In this document: positions 1 through 11,700 of the stretch, in pieces
Layout of the letters: each line of letters starts with the position of its first letter
Numbering within the stretch: the first letter of the stretch is position 1
Assembly: GCA_900239685.1 (NCBI GenBank)
Contig: OENT01000541.1
Coordinates: 36,920 to 100,919, forward strand
Direction of reading: 5' to 3'
From: Rotaria macrura
Lineage: Eukaryota > Rotifera > Eurotatoria > Philodinida > Philodinidae
DNA: 64,000 nucleotides
Made by a program: the position numbers and the translations under genes
The notes under the pieces: model-generated
Told to the model about the DNA's origin: nothing
Database searches by the model: none
The model's input: only the letters and a program-made list of their open reading frames with translations

Positions 1-584
1 TATTCATATTCGTAATAATCTACTATTTACTCATTCATTTAATTCGAAATAAAACACAATCATTTGGTGAAAAGGAAAAGTTGAGAACCACCAGATTGCA
101 TTTATCGTCACATTTCAAGAGATAGGTCGTTGTGTTCTTCGATATACAACAGAAAAGAAGGATCATTCTTAATATTCAACAAACCATGAATGATTAGTTG
201 ATTGAAATTTCGATCTTTAATTATGTCATAAAAGATACAGACATGTATATGCTATTAAACAAGGTGTTTTATCGTTGGGCTGTATTTTAGATTAATTTCG
301 ATTATCTTTTACATAGATGTTTCTATTCTATGAAGGTTTAGATTACTCTTGCATTTTTATCAATTAAAACACCTAGATCAATATTGTCCGAAATACATTA
401 AAGCAACATTTGTCTCTTTTAAAGAAAGAAAACAGAAAAAAGGATCAATTTTCTTTCAAAACGAATGTGACTAATGTATGTAGGATTTACTTATGAGGCA
501 TAATAGAAGTAGATCATCGTCAAGTTTGACATCAGAACTAATTTACTGATCGTATTTGTGCTGTAAGCACACTCGAATACTGTC
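1..584. other. Left-edge intergenic sequence, no gene seen
   Basis: AT-rich sequence with no open frame or splice-bounded exon that I can support. It probably holds the promoter and 5' leader of the small secreted-protein gene that starts at 585. No repeat or transposon end was recognised. Confidence 0.5.
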
Positions 585-1016
585 ATGCATTCTAATATTG
601 GATTCGTCTTACTAATTATGTGTATGCTGATTTCAGTTGTCCAAGTACAAAAGTGGACAGGTACTTTCGCATGGAATAATAAATGTAAACCAAGTGTTTG
701 TTGCTGTTATACTGGCTCATTGAGTGTCTCTGATTCTGGTTCCAATCTCTACTTTAGATCAGGTGCCACAGGATGTTCGTCATCTATATCTTCAGGAACA
801 TATTCAAACCCAAACAGTTATTCATTTTCAACCACTGGAGAGAGAGGCTCACAAATCGTTTATTCTCTGAGCTCCGATAGTAATACACTAACGGTTAGAA
901 ATATTGGTTTCAGCTCTTGTGATGACACCGCTCGTCGTACTTCATCGGGAATACGTATATATTCATCTATGGTCCTATTGTTAATTCTTTTCACTGCCAT
1001 ATATATCGTACTATGA
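585..1016 (+). CDS. Small Cys-containing secreted or GPI-anchored protein, family unknown
   Basis: Intronless 143-residue frame with ATG start. Residues 1 to about 21 are a hydrophobic signal peptide (FVLLIMCMLISVV core). The middle is Ser/Gly/Tyr rich with a CxxxxCCC cluster near residues 34-41 and later cysteines near residues 63 and 113. The last 15 or so residues (SSMVLLLILFTAIYIVL) are hydrophobic with no charged tail, which is the layout of a GPI-attachment signal. I infer an extracellular, membrane-tethered protein. I do not recognise the family and propose no function. Signal peptide and hydrophobic tail on one short intact frame argue that it is real, but there is no homology support. 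An overlapping frame on the other strand is treated as a shadow. Confidence 0.5.
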   Translation: MHSNIGFVLLIMCMLISVVQVQKWTGTFAWNNKCKPSVCCCYTGSLSVSDSGSNLYFRSGATGCSSSISSGTYSNPNSYSFSTTGERGSQIVYSLSSDSNTLTVRNIGFSSCDDTARRTSSGIRIYSSMVLLLILFTAIYIVL

Positions 1017-2283
1017 ATTATTATTAATAAAAACACAAAACAATTTCGATTATTCAAGAACAATCCTTTCATCAGAATTCGAAAAGAGTATAGTATCAAT
1101 TGAAATTGACTGAAAGATTATAATAAATGGCCATTTGAAACGATCATACACCAAGAAATCCTTTTTCAAACCGGATTTGTTACCTCTTACTAATAAATGG
1201 AGGAGTTATTCATACAGAAGAACACGGTATGTTCGTATCTAAAAGTTGAATACTGAAACTTCAACGTAAAGATGAAGTAGGTCAAATTGATGCTTGATAA
1301 AATTATAGTGCATGATCGAAAATAATAAAATATCGAATTGAATTTCTCACTGCTTCATTTACATTTAAGAATGCTTCTATGTGCTACTATTGCCAACTAG
1401 ATATAAACAAAGTAGCTTGATTTCAAGGGAAATCGAAAACGAGAGATTTATTAATACTCATCACAATAGAGCATATCAGGTTATTATAATAATAGAAATC
1501 GTTTTTTGGTTTGTTTTCACTAGTCATAAAGTATATGAGTGGTAACACTAAGTTTTATCCAGATAGCTATATATCTCTTTCTTTAGTTCCATAGAAAAAT
1601 TCATTCGAAGTGATGTACATATTTGGGTTTTATTTTTCAACTCAACTAAGATACTACGAATGTGTATTCCATGGTGAAAAAAATGAACATACATACCCTC
1701 TGTGGAGAATGAAATGAAAAAATAATTAAACAGAGCTCGAAGCTTCTCTGTCGGAAAAATAGTAGTAACAGTTATGTTTTCTGTAGAAATATTTTGATCT
1801 TGGTCTATGTAAACTTGGATCGAAGTACTTCACAGAAGTGGGTATAACGGTTCCTATGAAAAGAATATCTATCTCGAATGTGACGGTTGATTGTTTCGAG
1901 TTCGTTCATTGTTCTAAATTTAAAGTGCATATATATATGTCGCATTACTCTCCTTTAATATAATAAAGTATTGATCTGCTTTTATTGATTAACATTAGCC
2001 CATAGTTAAATGATAAGAATAACGGTTTGATTCATGACTTAGACAAAGTTGTATTTGCGATTAATATGGATACATCATTAATATCATTGCTGAAAGAATC
2101 TTCTAAGAAAGAATCTAAGAAATTCGATATCTAAGTATTTTGGATCGTACTCAAATAGATTAGAATATGCTCTGCTCTTGTATCATACAACATGTTTTAT
2201 GGCAATCTATCTATAAGACAATAACGATTTAGAGATTGAATATTTGATAAATCGAAGTAAGAAACGGATTCCTCTGGAATTCA
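1017..2283. other. Intergenic sequence, nothing recognised
   Basis: AT-rich, many stops in all frames, no recognisable exon or repeat up to the hAT element target duplication at 2284. Confidence 0.4.
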
Positions 2284-2508
2284 GTTGGTACCAGAGACCC
2301 AAACCGGGTGAGGAGCATTTTAGATGAAACAGGACGGGGCGGGGAGAAAAAAAGAAACTAAGCTCGGGGCGGGGCGGGACGGGGTCGGAAAAAAAGGAAT
2401 CCCGACATTTTCCCCGTTCTTCATTTTCACTATAAAGATGTTCATATTTCTAAATACATATGATTATCAAAAGAAAAGATTTTGTTCTCACTCATGGTCA
2501 GCATTTGA

Positions 2509-3089
2509 TTGCATATAAGTGTCAGGATTTCTGTGAAACGTTCGTTGTCTCTATTGAATTCGGTGTTCAACATTGAGGAAGGAAACACTCTGGGATCCGT
2601 TCTGCATCCAAAATTCAAAACATTATTGTTAGCAGCGGCAGCTCAGAAATCAGAGTGTTATCGAACGTGTCGTGTATTGCTGCCGAAAGGGAACTATGCA
2701 TCCGCATTCGATGGTCACAATGAACCACCAAGAAAAAAGCAAAACAATTTTCTCGAACAATCGAAGGTTGACGATGTGATAAAAGCAAAATGTAAAAAGA
2801 CAACGGCAGCAAAGGTTGAACTCGATATTTATATCGATTGTAAGGTGGATGGACCCATAAGAATTATGCGAATACATTATAATTTTGGAAAGATACCAGG
2901 ATATGTTTCCGAACCTCTCGAAGTTAGCACATCGAATATATTTTGTTCTCTGCAGTTCAGCTGCTGTTGAAAGAGAGTTTTCTACAGTAGATCTAATCGT
3001 CAATCAAAGTAGATGTAATAGTAGACCCAACCACTGTTAACAATGTATTTTTTCTTCGCTCTTTAGAGAACAGCAAAATGATTAATTGA
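2509..3089 (+). pseudogene. hAT transposase C-terminal remnant with frameshifts
   Basis: The frame from 2509 to 2970 contains the hAT-like segments LHPKFKTLL and QKSECYRTCRVLL, then a region matching the start of the hATC dimerisation domain. Near 2950 the reading must shift to continue as SAAVEREFSTVDLIVN, the hallmark AVER-FS motif of hATC. A second shift near 3025 gives PTTVNNVFFLRSLENSK and ends at a stop at 3087-3089. At least two frameshifts are therefore present, and the N-terminal zinc finger and catalytic core are missing. Family assignment rests on remembered hATC motifs and agrees with the hAT ends around it. Confidence 0.75.
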
Positions 3090-3128
3090 TCTCGAGAAAC
3101 ATGTTTTTGCGCTCATATCAATTTAGGC

Positions 3129-3379
3129 CAATGGAGGAACAGCTGATTTTTTATTTCAATGATGGTTTTTTTATACGAATCAATTGATTTGAATCAGAAA
3201 AAAAACAGCAATGCCAAAAGAAAGATCACAGAAATCAAGAAAATGGGATTTAAACTGTCTCCCCTTAGATTCATATTTCGAACAACTAGGATATTGAATT
3301 TTATCATTTCAATCGAGTCGCTGATTTTTTTGATTTGAAATTGATTTAAAATCAAAAAAAATCAGCTGTTTCCCCCTTG
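3129..3379. mobile_element. Nested 251-bp non-autonomous TIR element (MITE), CAAKGGRGRAACA family
   Basis: The left end CAATGGAGGAACAGCTGATT pairs with the right end, whose reverse complement begins CAAGGGGGAAACAGCTGATT (mismatches only in the first dozen bases). The interior is AT-rich, noncoding and partly self-complementary (gatttgaa / aaatcaaa tracts). The possible target duplications atttaggc (3121-3128) and acttaacc (3380-3387) match at 5 of 8, so TSD length is uncertain. It sits just past the hAT transposase stop codon, inside the older hAT element. The same terminal 13 bases recur at 57100-57307. Confidence 0.65.
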
Positions 3380-3884
3380 ACTTAACCTCTAACCGTGAGC
3401 CTTTTTTTGTACTAATATCTGTAATTTTATGTACCATCGTGTAAAACTTGTTGTACTCTAAGATGCTTGTGAGTATTCTTGTAATATACTATGAAATAAA
3501 TTATAAAAATAAAAGTCGAAAACAACCTCAAAAATTTTAATGATACCACTAATATCAGTCAAGAGAATATCAGAGCGGGGAGTGACGGGGAAACCCGTTT
3601 CGGGGTGGGTTGGGGTGGGGCGGCGAGTGAAAAACTTCCCCCGTTTCGGTCTCTATTTGATACATTGCAAGAATACTCTGCGTCTGGATTTGCATAAATT
3701 CGACAAAAACAAGAAAGATAACGATTATTTATAGCGACATCTGATATCTTAAGGGAAGGTTTCGGTCGATTCGCGTCCTTTAATAATCAAATACTAGCTT
3801 TAGTTTGATAGTGTGCTGTCATGTGCTGTTGTCTTTCTGGTTTCTTCATGTAATCTAGTTTATATATGATAAAAGAAAAACAAA

Positions 3885-6800
3885 ATGAGAAACTTGATGG
3901 CAAACAAACGTGTGCGCATTGGAGACTTGCAAATATCTCAAGTTCTCTTTGATTTTGTAAATCAAGAAGTTCTACCTGAGACAAATATCGATCAAGATAT
4001 ATTCTGGTCTGGTGCTGAATCAATCATTACTGAATTATCACCTGACAACAATAAACTTTTACAAAAACGAGATGAATTGCAAGCTCAAATTGATGAATGG
4101 CACCGTACTCATCAAGGAAAACATACAGATATTGTTACTTACAAAGCATTTTTATATAATATCGGTTATTTATTACCACGAAACAATGATGAAAATTTTC
4201 AGATCAATCCCGTCAATGTTGATGATGAAATTGCCATTAAAGCTGCACCTCAACTTGTTGTTCCGTTAATGAACGCTAGATTTACACTCAATGCCACTAA
4301 TGCTCGATGGGGTTCATTATATGATGCATTATATGGCACGGATGTTATATCAGAAGAAGATGGATGTGAAAAAACTGATCCAGATAATAAAAAACGACAT
4401 AAAAAAGTTATTGCTTTTACAAGACATTTTCTCGATCAATCAATTCCATTGGCTAATGAGTGTTCTCATAAGGATGCAATGAAATATGAAATTGAAAATC
4501 ATGAACTTAAAGTAAGAAACTAACTTACAAAGAAACATAGTAAACTGTTAGCTATGTAACGGCGTGATACTTTTTTCATAGATAGGATTCCGCGAGTAGA
4601 GAGCTGCAAGTTGCAAGATTTTGGCAACTTGTAACCTGCCCTGCCCTGTAGTTTTTTATAATTGAGAAAAATTCAAACTTTTACATGAGTATATCATATA
4701 ATTTTATCCAATTTGTTTCAAGCACAAAGTAAAAAACATGACATCATTCATTTCGAAAATTTCTTATCATTAAAATATCATCAACAATATCTGGATTTAA
4801 AATTTATCTTCTTTTTTTCTAATATTCGACCTGATAAGCTAAAAACAAGCTCTGGTGTAGTCGAATTTGCAGGAATTCTGACTATGAAGTTATTCATAGT
4901 GATCCTCTTAATAATATATGCTAGAGCATGTTATCGAGTGTGCAACATATCTTTATCCTTCCCGAAGATAAACTAATTATAATAATGGACAAAAGAATAA
5001 AAATAATGAAGCTCAAACACAGAAAAATAATATAACTAAAGCACATATCTATTATTTCTATTGAATACACTTGCGACCAATCTAAATTGAAATTTAATTC
5101 AGTATCAGTGTTAGCCTTTTCTTATCAAATAATTCTAGAAAGACGTCAACAACATCTATTGCATAATACTAGTCCGATACTCACACGTCACACTACTGAT
5201 ACCCTGTAACCTGCCCTATAAAAATTTTGATAACGTGCAGGTCTCTACCCGTGAAGATTCACACACCCGCAAAAAAATGATGTCTTCGCATATACTCTTC
5301 TCATGAGGTGATGATGGTTCTATAACATCATCGATCTAAGATGGTGATTGATAAGAAAAATATAAACGAGAAGAAAATATTGTCCATGAATAGATCTCCT
5401 GATGATTAGATTGCTTTTAAAATGTCACCCAACGTAGGGGATTCGTTTTCGACATATAGGAGACTTAAGAGAAATCGACTTGGTGAATATTTTCTCGGTA
5501 GGTTATTGTTTTTTCCTCTGAGTTATGAATCGTTCAAGATGAGAAAATCCACAGTGATTAATATTCCACGAATCGAACGGCATGTGTAGCTTTAGACACA
5601 ATGAACTTGAACTTTCTTTGTTTCAAAATAATTTTCGCAATAAATTCTTCAGTGTAAGCATAAGAATCTATGAAATTGCTCATCATTCCGCAATGAATGA
5701 TATCTGTTGCAAAATTCTACTACTCTCGCTAAGTTCAATACATGAATAAAATATTACTTAGATTGTTGATTAAATATTCAGTATAGTTTCATTCTTGGAT
5801 AGATTGAATATTATGTAATGTTTTCAAAAATAGATAACTTTACAAGATGGAACTATCACACAACTGAAATGTCCTGATCAATTTCTTGGCTATCAAGGTG
5901 TTGTGAATCAACCCAATGCTTTTGTGTTTATACATCATGGTCTTCATATTGAAATTCAAATTGATCGAAATAATAGTCGAAATGATAAGGCAGGAATCAA
6001 AGATGTTTTAATTGAATCAGCAATTACAACTATTGTTGATTGTGAAGATTCAGTTGCAGCTGTCGATGTATATGATAAAGTACATTTATATCGAAATTGG
6101 CTCGGTTTAATGAAAGGTAATCTGGAAGCTCAATTCATGAAAGGAACAAAGCATATCATCCGTAAGCTAAACACAGATCGAATTTACATTTCAAAAACTG
6201 GAAATAAATTACGACTAGCAGGTCGATCTCTGCTACTTATTCGTCATGTTGGTCAGTTACTATATACTGATGCTATTTTAAATAAAGATAATGAATGTAT
6301 TCCTGAAGGAATTCTCGATGCACTCATTACAAGTCTAATTGCTTTACATGATTTGGACAAGAAAGAAGAAGAAAAGATGAAAAATAGTCGTAAAGGTTCA
6401 ATATATATTGTTAAACCAAAACAACATGGTCCAGAAGAATTTGCTTTTACGTCACGTCTATTTAATCGCGTTGAAGATCTTCTTCAATTGTCGAGACATA
6501 CACTAAAAATTGGTATTATGGATGAAGAACGTCGTACAACAGTTAACATGACTGCATGCATTCGAGAAGTCAAAGATCGACTTGTATTTATTAATACAGG
6601 ATTTCTTGATAGAACTGGCGATGAAATTCATACATCGATGAAAGCCGGTCCTCTCGTGCGTAAATCTCAAATGAAAGAAGCGAAATGGCTCATGGCATAT
6701 GAAAAGAATAATGTTGAAATAGGATTGAAATGTGGTCTATCGGGAAAAGCACAAATTGGTAAAGGCATGTGGGCTATGCCAGATATGATGGCAGCCATGT

Positions 6801-7429
6801 ATCAACAGAAAATTCATCAACTCAAAGCAGGCGCAACTTGTGCATGGGTACCATCGCCAACAGCTGCTACTCTTCATACTTTACATTATCATCAAATCGA
6901 TGTTTTTGCTCATCAAATGCAATTGATATCTACGTTATCGTTATCAAATGATTATTTAGACGATTTATTAACGATTCCGATTCTAAAAACGACTTTAACA
7001 CCGGAAGAAATTCAACGGGAATTAAATAGCAATGCACAAAGTATACTTGGTTATGTTGTTCGTTGGATTGATCAAGGTATTGGCTGTTCCAAAGTACCTG
7101 ACATTGATGATATAGGATTAATGGAAGATCGAGCAACATTAAGAATTTCTAGTCAACTTATGGCTAATTGGTTAAGACATCGAATCATTACACAAAAACA
7201 AATCATAAAAACGTTTCAACAAATGGCTCAAGTTGTCGATAGACAAAATAAATGTATTGTACAATATCAACCTATGGCACCTGATTATAATCGAAGCATC
7301 GCTTTTCAAGCTGCCCTTGAACTTGTTCTTAATGGTGATAAACAACCAAATGGATACACTGAACTTATTTTACATCGACGCCGACGAGAATTTAAAGATC
7401 AACAGAAACAAACTTGTATTTGCTGCTGA
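3885..7429 (+). CDS. glcB: Malate synthase G, bacterial type
   Basis: Condenses glyoxylate with acetyl-CoA to malate. There are two exons, 3885-4511 and 5834-7429; the 1322-bp intron joins in phase 0 (HELK then ITLQDGTI), giving 740 residues against about 723 for E. coli GlcB. Clear MSG signatures are [20 protein letters not shown] (exon 1), [46 protein letters not shown] and [13 protein letters not shown]. By position, R346, E440, D468 and D641 should correspond to the E. coli catalytic Arg338, Glu427, Asp455 and Asp631 (numbering from memory). A second in-frame ATG at 3897 fits the bacterial N-terminus better than the first. The C-terminus extends past the usual end and finishes in CICC, without a peroxisomal SKL signal. 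The G isoform is bacterial, so the gene was probably acquired by horizontal transfer. A splice acceptor-like ctag lies at 3855-3858. Confidence 0.95.
4597..5247. mobile_element. Non-autonomous hAT-like element in the malate synthase intron
   Basis: The left end TAGAGAGCTGCAAGTT is mirrored by the right end, whose reverse complement reads TAGAGACCTGCACGTT (14 of 16). Both subterminal regions carry the motif GTAACCTGCCCT (left near 4634, right near 5207). The flanking octamers tccgcgag (4589-4596) and cccgtgaa (5248-5255) match at 5 of 8 and all three differences are transitions, as expected for an aged 8-bp hAT target duplication. It has no coding capacity. It makes up half of the long intron and explains much of its unusual size. 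Confidence 0.65.
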
Positions 7430-8191
7430 TATAGACTCATGAAGAAATCTCTTTTAGTTTTAGTAGATATTTTCTTCCAAGTGCAATAATTCCTTGTTTA
7501 TAGATATTATAGAGAATCATAGAATGAGGTCTATAAGAATACGAATTTCTAATAAGAATCAGCCACTCTGTATGTTTTGTTTCTAGCTAGAGAATGCGAA
7601 GTTTTAATTACACTCGTATATTTGAAATTTCGAATTGAAACTTTGCCTATATGCCAAAGTCGATTACAATGACTTTGGGTACAAATGAAATTAAGTTTTG
7701 AATGAAGTCGCTTTGAACTTTGAGACATTGAAAAATTAGATTTTGCTCGATATTGTATATCGAGTAATGAACATGCAATAGTTATTCTAATAAGTTTCAA
7801 TAGCTGATGAAATCTTTGTTTGAAGAAGTTTAAAAGCAGAACTTTCTCTAAAACAAAATCAAACAAAACAATTCTTCATTTTAGTGAAATATGAAGGAAT
7901 CTAAGTCTTTGTAGGGTTTATTGTAAAATGCTGGTTTATTTTCAGGAAGAAAAACTAATTATTGCGACGGTAAGAGCATATCTAAATATATTTTCGCAGT
8001 CAAGAGATTCTACTATCATCTATTATGAAATTTTTCGTTCAATAGATTTATTTTGATTATTTTCTTCAACTGATTTATTACAATTTAAAAATGGTGTTCA
8101 TAAATTTTACTCGCTTGGAATAATTATCTTTTATTGCAATTATCGTATCATTTTTGAATCAGAAAGGATAGAGTTTTTTCCGACTATAAAA
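7430..8191. other. Convergent 3' intergenic region between malate synthase and ureidoglycolate lyase
   Basis: 762 bp separating two convergent stop codons. It contains direct and inverted short repeats around 7640-7760 (gactttg / caaagtc type) and an open frame on the minus strand at 7549-7866 that resembles nothing and has no splice or composition support. Presumably 3' UTRs and terminators. Confidence 0.4.
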
Positions 8192-8728
8192 TTATAATTG
8201 ATAGTTCAAAATCATTTGTTCACTTTCTTGAAAATAATGTTCATCACAATTATTACCCGATCCTTCACGATCTACAACAAGAAAATCATCATCGCCATCG
8301 CCTATTGCTAAGACAGGATGATGCCAAGTTCCACGACTATAATTTATTCCTTGTTTACCATTCGTTATAAAAGCACGTATACGGTCAAGTTGAGGCTTAT
8401 CACTATTGATAGACTTATCGGTTGGAGGAGCAACCACGATAAGAAATGGTCGACCAAGTAAAGGTACAAAAGCTTGACTACCCAATGGATGTCTCTCAAG
8501 CATACGAATAGTTAACGGCATTTGTGTCACATTCGCTCGAAAAATACTAATGATGGCTCGGTCTTCGTCTGCTGGATAGGCTGTTGCTACCTGACTGAGG
8601 CAATGATATCGACGGGTTGATCCATTATTAATCATTCTGAAAGGTCGTTGATCCGTTTCGATAACATCACCAAATGGAATAAATGCCTCTTGTGTTAACG
8701 GTTCGATATTTAACTTTCGTAAAGTCAT
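8192..8728 (-). CDS. allA: Ureidoglycolate lyase (AllA family)
   Basis: Intronless 178-residue protein. It should cleave ureidoglycolate to glyoxylate and urea, the last step of allantoate breakdown in purine degradation. Family features seen are the N-terminal LxxEPLTQEAFIPFGDVIE segment, the STRRYHCL stretch, LERHPLGSQAFVPLLGRPFL near residues 78-97, the GINYSRGTWHHPVLAIG loop near residues 126-142 and DFLVVDREG. These cover the whole length of the AllA cupin fold. The length is slightly above the bacterial proteins (about 160-170). The start ATG at 8726-8728 is directly followed by MTLRKLNIEPL, the normal N-terminus. It converges on the malate synthase gene, whose product uses its glyoxylate. 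Most animals lack this activity, so bacterial or fungal acquisition is likely, though donor direction cannot be judged from the sequence alone. Confidence 0.85.
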   Translation of the reverse strand: MTLRKLNIEPLTQEAFIPFGDVIETDQRPFRMINNGSTRRYHCLSQVATAYPADEDRAIISIFRANVTQMPLTIRMLERHPLGSQAFVPLLGRPFLIVVAPPTDKSINSDKPQLDRIRAFITNGKQGINYSRGTWHHPVLAIGDGDDDFLVVDREGSGNNCDEHYFQESEQMILNYQL

Positions 8729-11700
8729 TTTTAATGTTGCGTGAGGAAAGCACTATGAATGATGGAAGTTATACGAAACAAAACGATAATAAATGTTTAG
8801 GAGAGGTGTGTTTGCATTTTCTTCTCATTGGACAAAAGGTGAAAGGGAATGTGTAGACAACACATGAATCTACTTGTTCTTTATCTATTTTACCTTTTCT
8901 ATTGATTGGCTAATGAAGATAGAATAGCATTGCCCATCATAAACGTTAAATTAAATACGAATCTCTATATTGAACTCATGTTATTTGTATAACAACAGAG
9001 ACACTAGATATAGATAGGCATGACTGACTTCAGTTTCGCTAATACTTTCAGCAAAATTAGTCTGTACACACACATAATATGTGTACTGTCTATTCATGTG
9101 ATGCCGCTCATTATCAATGGCTAACAGATATTAGTAATTTTTTATTCATTTCCATCACCGATCATTCCTTAAAATATACTCTTTCACCCTCGTTTTCCGT
9201 AGGTATGGTTTATGTAACAATTTAAATAACTTTAATAGCAGTGTACTATTTTTCTTATTTCTTATTGAGAAAAGCAGCTTAATATATCAATGTCAGAACA
9301 TTTCCTCAAAATGAAGCTGACTCACAAAATTATATATCTCATTTTTCTAAATTTTGAATATATTCTACTGACAATAAATATTTAACTTTTAGATTGTAAC
9401 ATAATTTTGATGAGATATCCCATGCTCAAGATATTAAATAAATAAATATGCACTTGTTTTACCGAGCATGGATATCTATTAGCCTATTTGACGGTCAATT
9501 CGAGTCGTTGCAATTCAAACGTATGATCTAGCAAAATTTACAGCGATTTACATTTCTGATCATTTTACTTGTATCATCAAAGGACGATGATAACTCATGA
9601 TACGTAGACCAACAAACATGATGCATCAAATCCTAATCCTTCAATGCCTAATTTTCATTTAACACTTCTACGATATATTGTTATAGTTATTTCAGAAATC
9701 TTCGTGTGAGCTTTTGTGACTTTATAGTTTAGTTTTGTGGAAGTTGGAAATATTGTTGCTGCACTATAGTACTTGTATAATATTTGATTGATGAATATGT
9801 AAATACTACTTCGTGTGTACTTAGAGATCATTAAATCTGCAGAAGTATTCAATGTTCTCTTGCTATAAGTAGATAGCTTTAAAATAAATATTGAAATACT
9901 AAATATTGAGAATAATTTATACACTCTCTATGTTTAATTTGAAATGATCATGCAGATACGCAGCTACTCAATTATTTTAAATGAAAGTCATTAAATATTA
10001 ATTTCAATGACATACTGTCGTTGAACTATGAACAATATCGTCCTCTAAGTTTAACATAAGTTTTTAACGATTACATTTCTGTTTCAAGTTCATATATATA
10101 TATATTTATATATTATGTGTCGTAGATCATTCTAAGATTCGATGCAGTAAGAATTTTAGTTCTAAATTTATCGTCGAACTCAAGATGTATTTTGCTGAGT
10201 TGTAATAAATCGATAGACCGTACCTTGTCAATAGACGGTCCAAAATTCAGAGTAATATTAAAACTTTTCAAATTAGCAGTAATGTGTTTACATAGGAATT
10301 TCATTGTAAGCTATGCATGACTCTTCAAAACAAATTTTTATTAATCAATCTATTATGGAACACATCAGTATGACCGTTGTTGCGTCTTAGTTTATCGAAA
10401 GACATCTTAAATTCAAGAACGATTCCAACGCTGAAATTGAGCTGTGATCTAGACTCTGTGCACGATCGAAGTTAAGACGCTTGCAAACTTGGATCGAAGA
10501 TTAGCCAACGACATGCATATCCTGATGAAATTATGAGATGTATAACAACAGATGACGAATTATAAAGAAGTATTCAAGTTTCACGTAAACAAGATACATG
10601 ACAACGAGATATTTATATGAACTTCGTCTTTCAAATATTGTTAAACGAAAAGCAAGACATATTTTCTTGTACTCGAATAAGATTCGAATTTTGTTATTAG
10701 GAAGCTGGATTTATTTATCAATACTCAGTGAATACTGAGCAAAACATATCGGATTCATGAAAAACTCAGTGAGTAAAATATGGATAAAAACAAGCAATCA
10801 ATTTGCTGAATATTTATGTGAGCTGAAATGTGATCACAAAATTATTCTTTTGACATAGTACTTGACCATGCAATAACTTCAGCATTTCATTATAATAACC
10901 AGTGAACATGTTGATCAACCACTACAAATGAGTACTCCGTGATAATAGGTGTTCGATAAACGCCAACCCCAAATTTCAATAATGGAGATTTCTATCTTTA
11001 AGTCGGTTGATTGAAGGAAGTGCAGACAGAATCGACTGATTGTTTTTAAGTAGATGAGTTCACATGGTAAATTCTTCTTCTCCCATCTTCTCCTCTTATA
11101 TGCATGAGTCACGATTCAAGTAAGTCACTCGTTCTCAGTACCTGAATATCATTTTCAGTAGAAGAAAAAAGCTTGGAAAGATCATGAGAACATGGCGAAT
11201 GCATATCTCAAATCTGTTTTTCAAAATTTGGTAAAAGTTGAGAGATGAACGATATGTGAAAAATAATAATTAATCACCTATTTCAAAATCTTACACTCTC
11301 ATAGAGGAAATCACGATGAATTTCAGTTCCGCTCAACTATGATGACTCAGCTGATAAAAGACAGATGATGGAAATCTGAACCAACAATTACCATATGAAG
11401 AAACTATCATTGTTACACAGAGTCGTTCTCAAATATTTTCCGAATCCATGCAGTTACCTGACATTTGATCCGGTGGATACTGTTGAATGGCAGTTTAGTT
11501 TGGCGTTGCTTTTTATGTGCTTTGACGGCATAACTGACGACAAGTATCACATCGAGAATATCAATTGTTTTGCATTCTTGTACCAGTGACTTTTTTCTCT
11601 TTATTATTCAAAATCTTACTCTACTATTTATGTATTATTAGTGAGTTTAATATTAAACCCACAGATATACCACTGTTGTTTGTGAACAAACGAAAATTTT

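Larger units (their letters stand above)
2292..3655 (+). mobile_element. Decayed hAT-family DNA transposon (about 1.36 kb)
   Basis: The left end CAGAGACCCAAACCGGGTGA is mirrored by the right end, whose reverse complement reads tAGAGACCGAAACGGGGGAA. Both subterminal regions are rich in GGGGCGGGG motifs (2327-2400 and 3575-3625), as in one hAT subgroup. The flanks are 8-bp near-duplications, gttggtac (2284-2291) and tttgatac (3656-3663), 6 of 8 identical, matching the 8-bp target duplication of hAT elements. The interior encodes a broken hAT transposase C-terminus and carries a nested TIR element at 3129-3379. The length is too short for a full transposase gene, so the element is internally deleted and immobile on its own. 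Confidence 0.75.

Noticed and set aside
860-1099. Minus-strand open frame of 79 codons
   Set aside because: It lies antisense over the small secreted-protein gene and has no domain or splice support.
4713-4976. Frame of 87 codons in the malate synthase intron with a hydrophobic end
   Set aside because: It lies within the non-autonomous hAT-like element and resembles no transposase.
7549-7866. Minus-strand frame of 105 codons between malate synthase and allA
   Set aside because: No recognisable motif, no acceptor or donor logic, and composition like the surrounding noncoding DNA.
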